Assembly (NCBI GenBank): GCA_934168205.1
Contig: CAKPMX010000002.1
Span: 248,001 to 312,000, forward strand
Source: an uncultured Bacilli bacterium
Lineage (GTDB): Bacteria; Bacillota_I; Bacilli_A; RF39; UBA660
DNA: 64,000 bases
Direction of reading: 5' to 3'
This document shows, piece after piece, positions 35,917-44,686 of this stretch (the first letter of the stretch is position 1; each line of letters opens with the position of its first letter). Both the position numbers and the translations under genes were made by a program. The notes under the pieces are model-generated. The model was not told the origin of the DNA. It searched no databases and was given only the letters and a program-made list of their open reading frames with translations.

Positions 35917-37536
35917 CTAATTTTCAAATAATGGCATAATTATTGGTACAACGTGTTTTTTACGTGAAACACAACCTGGTACGAAGTATCCTTCTGGTAT
36001 TCTATCTTTAGCATAAGCTAAAGCCATTACGTCAGCACCATGGTTATTAAAGATTACATAACTACCATTTTTAATGATATCTGTTACATATAAAGCTACT
36101 AAATTATAATTATTAGCTTCACTTACTTCATCTAATACATGGATATATTCTTCCATATCTTTTTGTATTTCATCAAAGTTCATAGTAAAGAATTGACCAA
36201 TGGCAAACTTCTTTTCACCTACTGTATATATCTTAAAGTCATTATATAAGACATCTTCTTTACTCATACCTTCTAATGAAGTACCAGCTTTTAATAAGTC
36301 CATACCATATTCTTTATAGTTTACACCAGCAACTTTTGATAAGTATTCAACTGCTTCTATATCTCTTGGTGTTGTTGTTGGACTCTTTAAGATTAAAGTA
36401 TCAGATAAGATTCCTGATAATAATGCTCCCGCGATATGAGTAGGCATTTCTATTTTTCTTTCTTTATATAATAAATATACAATTGTACAAGTTGATCCAA
36501 CAGCCATATTTCTAAAGTTAATTGGACTATTTGTTGTGATACTACCTAAGTTATGATGATCTATTATTTCTAGTATTTCAGCTTCTTCTAGACCTTCAAC
36601 ACTTTGTAATTTTTCATTATGGTCTACTAAAATTACTTTCTTAGGATGTTTTTCTGATAAATCTGTTATTTTTAATAGTCCTAAACATTTATTACGACGA
36701 TCTACTATTGGATAATTTGTATGTTTTAATTTATTGTTTATATCAGTAACATTATCTACAAAGTCTGTAACTTCAAATTTTACTGGCGTTAGACATCTAA
36801 GCATTGTTTTGATGTAGTTAGCTAGAGTTACTAGTTTAGTTATATGATATGTAGTATATGGTGTTCTAATTATATTTACTTTATTTTGACGAGCTATTTC
36901 TAAGTGTTCATCTTTAATTCTAGCATCTCCTGATAAAATAAGTAATTTTACTTTAGATCTAACCGCGTATTCAATAATACTATGTCTATCACCAACAATT
37001 AAAATCATATCAGAATCTAATTTTACAGTTTCCATAAACGTAGTACTACGATAAGCAGCTACTAAGATACGTCCAATAATTTCATCATCGAATTTTAAGA
37101 CTTCACTAGCTTTTAAAACATTTAGTAAGTTAGCATAGGATGTATATAAATCATCAGTATTTTCATTAATAATTACATGAGATAAATCCTTAATAGTAAT
37201 TAGTCCTTTAAAATAGTTTTTATCATCTACTATTGGAATACCGGTTAAACTCTTTTCTAGCATCTTTTGATATCCTGTATAGATAGAATCTGTTTCTTTA
37301 ATAAAGAAATTCTTATGATAATCAATGTCCTTTAATTGTAGTTTTACATCATTTAAATATTCTGGTGTTTTAATATTAAAGTATTTTAGAGCGTACTTTG
37401 TTTCTTTATTTATATCTCCTAATATTCTAGGTTCTGTGTTTTCTCCGAGACTATTTTTTAAATATGATAAACCTATAGCGGACATTACAGAATCTGAGTC
37501 TGGCTTCTTATGACCAAAGATATATGTTTTTTGCAT
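35917..37536 (-). CDS. ppaC: Mn-dependent inorganic pyrophosphatase with CBS-DRTGG regulatory insert
   Basis: Family II pyrophosphatase, 539 residues. The DHH catalytic domain opens with IFGHKKPDSDSVMSAI. It is interrupted by a regulatory insert: CBS (SLTGIPIVDDKNYFKGLITI), a DRTGG-like part (MILIVGDRHSIIEYA), and a second CBS (THYPIVD-type, NTNYPIVDRRNKCLGLLKI). Catalysis resumes with LVDHNE, EIIDHHNLGSI and GSTCTIVYLL, then the DHHA2 domain, which ends CVSRKKHVVPII. Such enzymes are inhibited by AMP/ADP and activated by diadenosine polyphosphates. I chose the ATG at 37536, seven bases after AGAAGG. First gene of the operon. Confidence 0.93.
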   Translation of the reverse strand: MQKTYIFGHKKPDSDSVMSAIGLSYLKNSLGENTEPRILGDINKETKYALKYFNIKTPEYLNDVKLQLKDIDYHKNFFIKETDSIYTGYQKMLEKSLTGIPIVDDKNYFKGLITIKDLSHVIINENTDDLYTSYANLLNVLKASEVLKFDDEIIGRILVAAYRSTTFMETVKLDSDMILIVGDRHSIIEYAVRSKVKLLILSGDARIKDEHLEIARQNKVNIIRTPYTTYHITKLVTLANYIKTMLRCLTPVKFEVTDFVDNVTDINNKLKHTNYPIVDRRNKCLGLLKITDLSEKHPKKVILVDHNEKLQSVEGLEEAEILEIIDHHNLGSITTNSPINFRNMAVGSTCTIVYLLYKERKIEMPTHIAGALLSGILSDTLILKSPTTTPRDIEAVEYLSKVAGVNYKEYGMDLLKAGTSLEGMSKEDVLYNDFKIYTVGEKKFAIGQFFTMNFDEIQKDMEEYIHVLDEVSEANNYNLVALYVTDIIKNGSYVIFNNHGADVMALAYAKDRIPEGYFVPGCVSRKKHVVPIIMPLFEN

Positions 37537-37562
37537 ATTTTTTCCTTCTTTCATTTTTATTT

Positions 37563-37583
37563 AAAAAAGGGATAGTTCCCTTT
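37563..37583 (-). terminator. Terminator between the HD protein gene and ppaC
   Basis: AAAGGGA/UCCCUUU hairpin followed by UUUUAAAU on the minus strand. It stands only about 27 bases before the ppaC start, and I see no clear promoter between them, so read-through may drive ppaC. Confidence 0.75.
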
Positions 37584-37589
37584 ATTAAC

Positions 37590-38078
37590 TTAATAATTAA
37601 ACAATAAAATCAATAGAAATGTACCTACTACTTTAGCTTGTTGTTTTATCACTGCTCCACGTTCTTGTATAGCGGATATATCATCAACTACATCAACTAT
37701 CCAACTTTCTAAATACTTTGGAGGTGTAAATGTAATTGGAAACATATGGCTTTTTATAATATCCATTTGTTTTTCACTTAAATCAAAATTATCAGTAGCG
37801 TTTTTCAAAGCACATTTTGGATGCTTTCTTAGTCTAGCGACAAAGTTCTTATCAGCAACTTCTTCTTGAAAGAAATCGTGTAATAAAGCGGCTTCTGTTG
37901 TTTCTTTGTAATCTAGGTGCAATAATTTTGTAATTTTGTATGAGTAGTAGGCTACTCTAATTGAATGATCGTATCTAGTTATACCATGATGTTTTATGCT
38001 TTTCAATTTGAGAAAATCTTTATTATTACTGATATGACTTATAATGTCATTAAATTCTTTATTTTGATATCTATTCAT
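37590..38078 (-). CDS. HD domain protein (predicted phosphohydrolase)
   Basis: 162 residues. Metal-binding HD-superfamily residues are visible: ITRYDHSIRVAYY (first His, near 30), AALLHDFFQEE (the HD pair, near 64), and a later KSHMFPIT His and VVDDISAI Asp. The C-terminal 15 residues are hydrophobic (VVGTFLLILLFNY). The ATG at 38078 follows AAGAGGTCATAAA; the longer frame has no ribosome site. The family includes nucleotide and phosphate-ester hydrolases; the exact substrate is unknown. Downstream of a long leader. Confidence 0.78.
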   Translation of the reverse strand: MNRYQNKEFNDIISHISNNKDFLKLKSIKHHGITRYDHSIRVAYYSYKITKLLHLDYKETTEAALLHDFFQEEVADKNFVARLRKHPKCALKNATDNFDLSEKQMDIIKSHMFPITFTPPKYLESWIVDVVDDISAIQERGAVIKQQAKVVGTFLLILLFNY

Positions 38079-38209
38079 TTTATGACCTCTTATTATTCTA
38101 TTCGTATATTTACTATTTAATAATAACACAATACCAAGTTTCTATAAAATGTTTAGATATTCAGGTTTAATATTTTGACATTTTTTTACATATCGGAACT
38201 GCTCTAGGT

Positions 38210-38238
38210 ATTATACCATTATTAATTTTTTTAGACAA
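38210..38238 (-). promoter_or_regulatory. Promoter of the HD protein gene
   Basis: The minus strand shows -35 TTGTCT (38233-38238), a 17-base spacer and extended -10 TGGTATAAT (TATAAT at 38210-38215). It overlaps the end of dnaB. The leader of about 125 bases is longer than usual here, and I see no known riboswitch in it. Confidence 0.65.
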
Positions 38239-39550
38239 GTCCTGATAAGATATCATCCATTTCTTTAATGTCTTCTTCACTAGCTTCTTCTTTATCTAGT
38301 GTTTTATTAAACCAAACTGGTAATTCTTCTTTAGTTGGCTTTTCAGTTTTTGTTTTTACTTTTTCTGTTTTATTAGTGATTAGTCTTTTTAACTTTTTAT
38401 GTTCTTTTTCGGTAATATCCATGGCGTCTTCTACAGTTTCAATATTTAATCTTTTCCATTGACCTGCTATGGTTTCAACGTAGCTTTTCTTTAGTTGTTG
38501 ATTATTGGTCTTTAGGACATAGGATATTAAAACGTTTACGACTCCTGGATTTAGTTTTTGATCTACTAAAAGACTTTCTATTAATCTTTTGTCTCTGTCG
38601 GTTGGCTCTGCACCTTTATATTTAGCTTTTAATAATTGATAAGGATTTATATTTTCAAAGGTATAAATCATTTTAGCTCTTTTAGAATTATCTCCTTTAG
38701 GTTTTTTTAGGTAATCCGGTTGTTTATTATATATTAAGGTTGGAAGTGAGCCAGCTGTTTCAAACTGATAATAATCTCGGCAAGCTTTACGAAGTTTTGT
38801 TTTATCAATTAACCCTTTTTCATTGATTGAGTCACATACTAATCCTTTAATATCTAAAGTGTTTAAGTTATATGTAAAACTTAGGGCATTTATTAGTTCT
38901 TTAACATCTTTAGTAAAGGTTTTATCGGTAATTATATTATCTGGAATACTTGATATAAGTAAGTTATAATCTATTCCTTTATTTATTAAGATGTTGTTTG
39001 AATCTTTTTTAGTAATATCTACTTCTTCTGACATGTCTAAGATATTTCCTTTTATTGAAGTAAAGACATCATCAAAGTTACTAGTAATGTCTTCATAATC
39101 TTTAAGACTTACTCTTGGCGTTTTATAGTAATTTAGTAATTTTTCATACTCTTTTTTACCTAAATTATTATATAGAACAACATTTAAAATAGGATGTTGA
39201 AAAAAGTCATGAGCAGATACTGGTGAATATATTAAGTAAACGTAATGATTAATACTTCCCTTTTTTAAATAACTTTTCAAAAGACCGATAGCTTCAAGTT
39301 TTTCTCTTGCGATAACTATATCTTCTAGTTTTAATTGCATTGTTGCCATTAGATGATGATGAGTTAAGTCATCACTCATTACTTCTAATTTATCTAGGTC
39401 ATCTATTAAAGTAAAATATAGCGATGTTGCGGTATGACCAATTACGGGTTGATACAACATTGTTATTAATTTATGGTCATTTTCACTTAAAACTGTTTTA
39501 TTAACTACTGTATAAGTATCAGCAGGAAGAATTGTTATAGTACTACGCAT
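38231..39550 (-). CDS. dnaB: Replication initiation and membrane attachment protein DnaB (Bacillus type)
   Basis: Not the replicative helicase but the Gram-positive primosome protein that helps load it. 439 residues. The N-terminal winged-helix part contains ITMLYQPVIGHTATSLYFTL. The central and C-terminal DnaD-like region has NPYQLLKAKYKGAEPTDRDK near 305 and LNPGVVNVLISYVLKTNNQ near 335, the helical ssDNA-binding module. The tail is acidic (EASEEDIKEMDDIL). The ATG at 39550 follows AGGTGATAACT; the upstream GTG overlaps this site. The partner dnaI is not next to it in this window. Confidence 0.85.
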   Translation of the reverse strand: MRSTITILPADTYTVVNKTVLSENDHKLITMLYQPVIGHTATSLYFTLIDDLDKLEVMSDDLTHHHLMATMQLKLEDIVIAREKLEAIGLLKSYLKKGSINHYVYLIYSPVSAHDFFQHPILNVVLYNNLGKKEYEKLLNYYKTPRVSLKDYEDITSNFDDVFTSIKGNILDMSEEVDITKKDSNNILINKGIDYNLLISSIPDNIITDKTFTKDVKELINALSFTYNLNTLDIKGLVCDSINEKGLIDKTKLRKACRDYYQFETAGSLPTLIYNKQPDYLKKPKGDNSKRAKMIYTFENINPYQLLKAKYKGAEPTDRDKRLIESLLVDQKLNPGVVNVLISYVLKTNNQQLKKSYVETIAGQWKRLNIETVEDAMDITEKEHKKLKRLITNKTEKVKTKTEKPTKEELPVWFNKTLDKEEASEEDIKEMDDILSGLV

Positions 39551-39587
39551 AGTTATCACCTAGATATATAGTACAATAAATATAAAA

Positions 39588-39609
39588 AAAAAGAAAGTTT
39601 AACTTTCTA
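39588..39609 (-). terminator. Terminator of the prepilin peptidase operon
   Basis: GAAAGUU/AACUUUC hairpin followed by UUUUUUUUU on the minus strand; the stop codon at 39607 lies in the first arm. Confidence 0.85.
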
Positions 39610-40371
39610 AAATCCTAAGAATTTCAAAACATCTAAAGAAGACATTTTGGTAAAATATATAAAGGCAAAAGCTATTAGTAAGAAAGGTCCAAAAGGAATT
39701 GCTTTTTCATTATTTGTTTTCATAAGAATGAAGGACATTGGTAAAGCAAAAAGACTTCCTAAGAAAATGGTTAAAGTACCTAATAAAGGATCTAGTACTA
39801 GGCCAAATAAGAACATCATTTTAATGTCTCCTCCGCCAAGACTTTCTTTTTTTAGAGCCTTATTTCCAATAAACATAATTAAGTACATCATGGAAAACAA
39901 TAATATACCTGTTCCAAGATGAATTAAGGTTTCTTTTAAGCCAGAGTTTAGAAATTGAATTATTAGAAAATAAACACTAAAAAATATTAAGACTTCATCT
40001 GGTATTATTAAATATGTTAAATCACTAACGGTAACTATCATTAATAATGTTACTATTCCTAAGGCTATTAATAATTCATAACTAAAGCCGAAACTATAAT
40101 ATGAAACTGCAAATAATAGTCCTGTAAAAAATTCCATATATGGATATAAAACATCTATTTTAGAATGACAATGACGGCATCTTCCTTGTTGAATTATATA
40201 TGAAAACAAGGGAATAGTTTCTTTGGGTGTTAGTTCATGACTACAGGAGTCACAATGTAGTTTATTCCCTAATATTTTTTCTTTTTTGGGTATACGTAAT
40301 CCTAAAATTGTAGAAATTGTACCGACGAAGCTTCCTAAAATAAAAAAGATAATTAAATATAGTATTTCCAT
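39607..40371 (-). CDS. Prepilin peptidase (type IV leader peptidase, ComC/PilD)
   Basis: Membrane aspartic protease, 254 residues, which cleaves and N-methylates type IV prepilin-like proteins. The cytoplasmic methylase domain shows the zinc motif CDSCSHELTPKETIPLFSYI followed by CRHCHSKI. The two catalytic Asp are in TVSDLTYLIIPDE near 118 and SLGGGDIKMMFLFG near 180. Seven to eight membrane segments. The start follows AAGGAGGATAATTAT. It lies 19 bases after the PilC gene. A competence pilus or another type IV filament is implied, but the pilins are not in this window. Confidence 0.92.
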   Translation of the reverse strand: MEILYLIIFFILGSFVGTISTILGLRIPKKEKILGNKLHCDSCSHELTPKETIPLFSYIIQQGRCRHCHSKIDVLYPYMEFFTGLLFAVSYYSFGFSYELLIALGIVTLLMIVTVSDLTYLIIPDEVLIFFSVYFLIIQFLNSGLKETLIHLGTGILLFSMMYLIMFIGNKALKKESLGGGDIKMMFLFGLVLDPLLGTLTIFLGSLFALPMSFILMKTNNEKAIPFGPFLLIAFAFIYFTKMSSLDVLKFLGF

Positions 40372-40390
40372 ATAATTATCCTCCTTATTA

Positions 40391-42061
40391 TTACTCGATT
40401 TGTGAATATATACTAAACATTGGTGTAACTATTGATAGTAAGATAACACCAACAATTACGGCTAAGAAAACAATCATTAATGGTTCCATTAAACTCTTCA
40501 TTTGATCAATTATAGTTTTATGCATAGCTTGGAAATGGTTTGATACTTTTTCCATCATTAGACCTAATTGACCAGTATTTTCACCGGTTACTATCATTTC
40601 ATAGGCAACTACTGGGATAGCCCATTCACCACGGAAGGCTGAAGAAACTGGTTCACCTTTTGATAGGTTTTCTAGTGTTTTATTAATTATCTTTTTAAAT
40701 ACTTCGTTGTCTGTTATTTTAGACAAGATTTCCATACTGTCTGTAATGAATACACCATGGTTTAATAATGAAGCAAATGTCTTAGTAAAGTTAGCGATTT
40801 CATTGTAGATAATTATTTTACCAACTACTGGCAGATGCATAAGTATGGTTTGAACAGAAAGTTTAAATGATTGGACATGGTTCATTAAATATTTGAATAT
40901 AACAATCATTGCGACTATTCCAACTATTAGATATATATAATAATTCTGAATGAAACTACTGACACCTAATACAATTAATGTTATAGCTGGTAGTTTAGCG
41001 TCATTTTGTTCAAACATACTAGCAAACTGTGGAACTAGGTAAACTAACATGAAGACTAATACACCAAGAGCAATTGTTAATACAACAATTGGGTAAGTCA
41101 TGGCACTCTTCATTTGTTTTCTAGTTTGGTTCATAGATGTATAGTATTCGGCCATATCATCTAGTATTGATGGTAAATCACCAGTCATTTCTGATGTTTT
41201 TACCATGTTTATTAGTAATGCTGGGAATACTTTTCCTTGTTTTGCTAAGGCTGTAGAAAAACTTTCACCTTTTAATAGTTCATAAACTACTTGGCCATAG
41301 ATTTTTTTATGTGCTGGTTTTTTAGCTTGCTTTGCTAGAATTCTAACAGAGTCAACTAAAGGGATACCAGATTTAATATATGTAGACAACTGCGTCAAGG
41401 TGAATGATAAGTCTTCTGGCTTTAATTTTGGCGGTCCGGAGATATCAATATCCATAGCTGATTTTGGTTTTACTTCTAGGACTTGATAATCTTGACCTTC
41501 CAAGAAAGTTCTTACTTCATCTTCTGATTCAGCATCGAAAAATCCTTTTTCTTTTTTGTTTGCAGAATTTATTACTACATAACTGTAGCCTTTTAATCTA
41601 CTATTTTTGTTTTTTTCTTCATTCTTTTTTTCTTGTAACTCTTCTATTTTTCCAGATGAAGCTTGATTTGTATTAGCTTTAGGTGTTGACAATTTGCTCT
41701 GATTACTTGGTGCAGTTTTACTACTTGGATTTTCTTTTGCTAGAGGCATAATCTTATCTTGTGACATTACAGTATTATTAGGGTTTGTGCCGGCACTAAT
41801 ACTTTGATTTGTTTGACCAGTACCAGTAGTAGTACTGGTAGTCATTGTCGCTGGGGCTATATTATTGGTTGTTGGTGTTTGGTTTGGTGCAGGCTGAGCA
41901 CTTGATGTTGTTGTGGCTACTGCTGGCTGTTGAACTGTATTATTTGAAACAGAAGAAGCTGGCACTTGAGCTGTAGGAGTTGCTAGTGTTTGAACTGGTG
42001 CAGCTGAAGCTGGTGCTTGATTAGGGACTTCTTTTTTACCTGCTTTATTAAATAATTTCAT
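40391..42061 (-). CDS. Type IV pilus / type II secretion inner membrane platform protein (PilC/ComGB)
   Basis: 556 residues. The C-terminal 350 residues are a typical T2SSF/PilC protein: two six-helix bundles (YIKSGIPLVDSVRIL near 232, ASLLNHGVFITDSMEIL near 435) with three membrane segments, and a final MEPLMIVFLAVIVGVILL. The N-terminal 150 residues are disordered and very rich in Ala, Pro, Thr and Asn, an unusual extension for the family. After it comes a small domain (YSYVVINSANKKEKGFFDAES) like the PilC N-terminal part. A weak GGTGATATT precedes the ATG. The ATPase partner is not adjacent. Confidence 0.88.
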   Translation of the reverse strand: MKLFNKAGKKEVPNQAPASAAPVQTLATPTAQVPASSVSNNTVQQPAVATTTSSAQPAPNQTPTTNNIAPATMTTSTTTGTGQTNQSISAGTNPNNTVMSQDKIMPLAKENPSSKTAPSNQSKLSTPKANTNQASSGKIEELQEKKNEEKNKNSRLKGYSYVVINSANKKEKGFFDAESEDEVRTFLEGQDYQVLEVKPKSAMDIDISGPPKLKPEDLSFTLTQLSTYIKSGIPLVDSVRILAKQAKKPAHKKIYGQVVYELLKGESFSTALAKQGKVFPALLINMVKTSEMTGDLPSILDDMAEYYTSMNQTRKQMKSAMTYPIVVLTIALGVLVFMLVYLVPQFASMFEQNDAKLPAITLIVLGVSSFIQNYYIYLIVGIVAMIVIFKYLMNHVQSFKLSVQTILMHLPVVGKIIIYNEIANFTKTFASLLNHGVFITDSMEILSKITDNEVFKKIINKTLENLSKGEPVSSAFRGEWAIPVVAYEMIVTGENTGQLGLMMEKVSNHFQAMHKTIIDQMKSLMEPLMIVFLAVIVGVILLSIVTPMFSIYSQIE

Positions 42062-42203
42062 CTAATATCACCGTAAACCTTTCTTTTGAATACATTCTTT
42101 TTATTCTATACTATTAATATTTTAACATAGGTTTTTAGTTTTGAAAATAAATTATTTAACTTTTTATTTTCTTTGACATATATTATGAATGAAGAGGTGG
42201 ACT

Positions 42204-42500
42204 ATGTTTAACTATCCATATCCAAGAGCTAGTTTATTTAGTAGATGGGCTGGTCTTGCCAAAGGATTTAATTTTAGTGCATTTTTGGATGGTACACAAA
42301 AAACCTTAGGTGTAATAAATCAAGCTATTCCAATTGTTTATCAAGTTAAACCAATATTTAATAACGCTAAAACAATGTTTAAAATAGCTGATGAATTACG
42401 AAGACCAGTAACAGTTGAGGATACTACCAATAATACTGATAGTGTTACTTCTACTGCTGTTCAGACTGAAGCTACTAATAAACCGATTTTTTACATATAA
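42204..42500 (+). CDS. Small VrrA/YqfQ-like protein
   Basis: 98 residues, plus strand. It begins MFNYPYPRASLFSRWAGLAKG and then has a helical part, TQKTLGVINQAIPIVYQVKPIFNN, matching the pattern (TQKxLxxxQQxxPxxQQYxPxxxN) of the small YqfQ/VrrA proteins of Bacillus, whose function is unknown. The C-terminus is Thr/Asn-rich. I chose the ATG at 42204 because AAGAGGTGG lies just upstream; the ATG at 42189 overlaps the ribosome site. It converges on tgt and shares its terminator. Promoter not clear. Confidence 0.65.
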   Translation: MFNYPYPRASLFSRWAGLAKGFNFSAFLDGTQKTLGVINQAIPIVYQVKPIFNNAKTMFKIADELRRPVTVEDTTNNTDSVTSTAVQTEATNKPIFYI

Positions 42501-42526
42501 AAAGAATAATTTTAGTTATTCTTTTT
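42499..42526. terminator. Bidirectional terminator between the YqfQ-like gene and tgt
   Basis: AAAAAGAAUAA/UUAUUCUUUUU, an 11-bp perfect stem with a six-base loop and U-rich ends on both strands. The tgt stop (42512-42514) lies in the loop. Confidence 0.85.
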
Positions 42527-43636
42527 ATTATATTTACTTAAAAATTCTTCTTTATACTCTAATACCCTGTTTTCTTTTATTGCCTCTCTTAATTCTTCTG
42601 TTAGTTTTATCAAGAATCTTATATTATGAATTGATAATAGTCTACCACCTAGCATTTCATCAGTTGTGATTAAGTGACGTACATAAGCTTTGGTATAATT
42701 TTTACAAGTGTAACAGTCACAACCTTCTTCTACAGGACTAAAATCTTCTTTATATTTAGCATTGTTGAAGTTAATCTTACCTTCTCTAGTAAAGGCTTGG
42801 CCATGACGAGCTATTCTTGTTGGTAAGACACAGTCAAAAATATCTACTCCTCTTATGACACCTTCAATTATATCAATTGGATCTCCTACACCCATAAGAT
42901 AACGAACTTTATCAGTAGGCAAATATTTGATACCATAATCAATCATTTTATACATGGTATCTTTATCTTCTCCAACTGATGTACCACCGATACTATAACC
43001 ATCAAAGTCTAACTTTACAGTTTCTTTACAACTGTATTCTCTTAAATCTTCAAATTCGCCACCTTGAACAATTCCAAATAGTGACTGATTAGGATTAGAA
43101 TGAGCTTTTTTACCGCGAGCAGCCCAACGTAGTGTACGTTCTACTGACTTTTTCATGTACTCATAACTTACTGGATATGGTGGACATTCATCAAAACTCA
43201 TAGCGATATCACTATCTAATTTATTTTGAATTTGAATTGATTTTTCAGGAGTTAGGAATAATTTAGAACCATCAATATGACTTTTAAAATGTACTCCTTC
43301 TTCGGTAATGTCTTTTTCTTTATTTTTCACTAAAGAAAAGACTTGGAAGCCACCGGAATCAGTAAGTATTGGTCCATCATAATTCATAAACTTATGTAGG
43401 CCGCCTGCTTTATCAATGATATCTTCACCTGGTCTTAGCCATAAATGATATGTATTAGAAAGAATTATTCCTGAATGAGCTTCTTTTAATTCTTCTGGTG
43501 TTAATGATTTTACGGTTGCTTTAGTACCAACAGGCATAAACATTGGTGTTTCAAATGTTCCATAATTTGTTTGTAATGAGCCATAACGGGCATTGCTATT
43601 TTCATCTTTATGTAATAAAGTGTATTTAATCTTCAT
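42512..43636 (-). CDS. tgt: tRNA-guanine transglycosylase
   Basis: Exchanges G34 for preQ1 (or queuine) in tRNAs with GUN anticodons; 374 residues, full length. FMPVGTKATVKSL and LTDSGGFQVFSL near 90 carry the nucleophile-region Asp. SFDECPPYPVSY, FGIVQGG and SIGGTSVGE form the preQ1 pocket. The zinc site is CDCYTCKNYTKAYVRHL near 305. The start follows AAGGAGAGTAGTT. It is the last gene of ruvA-ruvB-queA-tgt, an arrangement common in Firmicutes. Confidence 0.96.
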   Translation of the reverse strand: MKIKYTLLHKDENSNARYGSLQTNYGTFETPMFMPVGTKATVKSLTPEELKEAHSGIILSNTYHLWLRPGEDIIDKAGGLHKFMNYDGPILTDSGGFQVFSLVKNKEKDITEEGVHFKSHIDGSKLFLTPEKSIQIQNKLDSDIAMSFDECPPYPVSYEYMKKSVERTLRWAARGKKAHSNPNQSLFGIVQGGEFEDLREYSCKETVKLDFDGYSIGGTSVGEDKDTMYKMIDYGIKYLPTDKVRYLMGVGDPIDIIEGVIRGVDIFDCVLPTRIARHGQAFTREGKINFNNAKYKEDFSPVEEGCDCYTCKNYTKAYVRHLITTDEMLGGRLLSIHNIRFLIKLTEELREAIKENRVLEYKEEFLSKYNKKNN

Positions 43637-43647
43637 AACTACTCTCC

Positions 43648-44673
43648 TTACTTAATAAGCATAGCGTCTCCAAAAGAGAAGAAACGATATTCTTTTTCTT
43701 GAGCTACTTTATAAGCATTCATAATATTATCTTTACCAGCTAAAGCCGATACTAACATAACAAGTGTTGACTTAGGTAAATGAAAATTAGTAATTAAGCT
43801 GTCAATAGCTTTGAACTTATATCCTGGATAGATAAATATATCAGTCCAGCCAGAGCATTCTTTAAATTCATTATACTTTGTCATTATTGTTTCTAAAGTT
43901 CTAGTACTTGTTGTGCCAACAGCAATAATCTTATGATTATTCTTTTTTGTCTCTGTTAAAAGTTCAGCTACTTCTTTTGTCATTTGATAGTGTTCACTAT
44001 GCATTTTATGTTCTTCTATGGTATCAACACTAACTGGTCTAAATGTTCCTAGTCCAACGTGTAGAGTTACATAGGCAATATTTACACCTTTATCTTCAAT
44101 TTTCTTTAGCAATTCTTTAGTAAAATGAAGGCCAGCCGTTGGTGCTGCGGCACTACCTATTTCTTTAGCGTAAACAGTTTGATATCTTGACTGATCTTTT
44201 AGTTTTTCATGAATATATGGTGGTAATGGCATAGTACCTAAATGTTCTAATATTTCTAATAGAATACCAGAATAAATTAATTTGAAATGTCTTATACCTT
44301 CATTATCTTCTTTAACACATTCAGCCTTTAATTCACCTTGGCCAAATGTTACAATGGTTCCTACTTTTATACGTCTAGCAGGTTTTACTAGGCATTCCCA
44401 AACATCCTCACCTAAATCTTTTAATAAAAGGATTTCAATAACAGCATGGGTATCAGTTTTTTCACCTAAGAGACGAGCTGGTAATACTTTAGTATCATTT
44501 AGTACTAAAGTGTCTCCTTTTTCTAAATAATCAATGATATCGTAGAAATGTTTATGTTCTATATCACCGGTTTTCTTATCTAAAACTAATAATTTAGATG
44601 TATCTCTATCTTTTATAGGTGTTTGAGCTATTAAGTTTTCATTTAAATCATAGTCAAAATCTTCTACTTTCAT
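43648..44673 (-). CDS. queA: S-adenosylmethionine:tRNA ribosyltransferase-isomerase
   Basis: Makes epoxyqueuosine in tRNA from preQ1 and the ribosyl part of SAM. 341 residues, normal. Signatures are FDYDLNENLIAQTP at the start, LNDTKVLPARLLG near 58, GSAAAPTAGLHFTKELL near 170, YVTLHVGLGTFRPV near 199, and SLITNFHLPKSTLVMLVSA near the C-terminus. The start follows ACAGGAGGCATTAT. It is 11 bases from tgt and 13 after ruvB. Confidence 0.96.
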   Translation of the reverse strand: MKVEDFDYDLNENLIAQTPIKDRDTSKLLVLDKKTGDIEHKHFYDIIDYLEKGDTLVLNDTKVLPARLLGEKTDTHAVIEILLLKDLGEDVWECLVKPARRIKVGTIVTFGQGELKAECVKEDNEGIRHFKLIYSGILLEILEHLGTMPLPPYIHEKLKDQSRYQTVYAKEIGSAAAPTAGLHFTKELLKKIEDKGVNIAYVTLHVGLGTFRPVSVDTIEEHKMHSEHYQMTKEVAELLTETKKNNHKIIAVGTTSTRTLETIMTKYNEFKECSGWTDIFIYPGYKFKAIDSLITNFHLPKSTLVMLVSALAGKDNIMNAYKVAQEKEYRFFSFGDAMLIK

Positions 44674-44686
44674 ATAATGCCTCCTG

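Noticed and set aside
38078..38203. The 125-base leader of the HD protein gene as a riboswitch
   Set aside because: It has no recognisable conserved core or convincing terminator/antiterminator pair; length alone is not enough.
42173..42186. TTGACA followed at once by TATATTAT before the YqfQ-like gene
   Set aside because: The boxes are only a few bases apart instead of about 17, so they cannot be a -35/-10 pair; I left the promoter unassigned.
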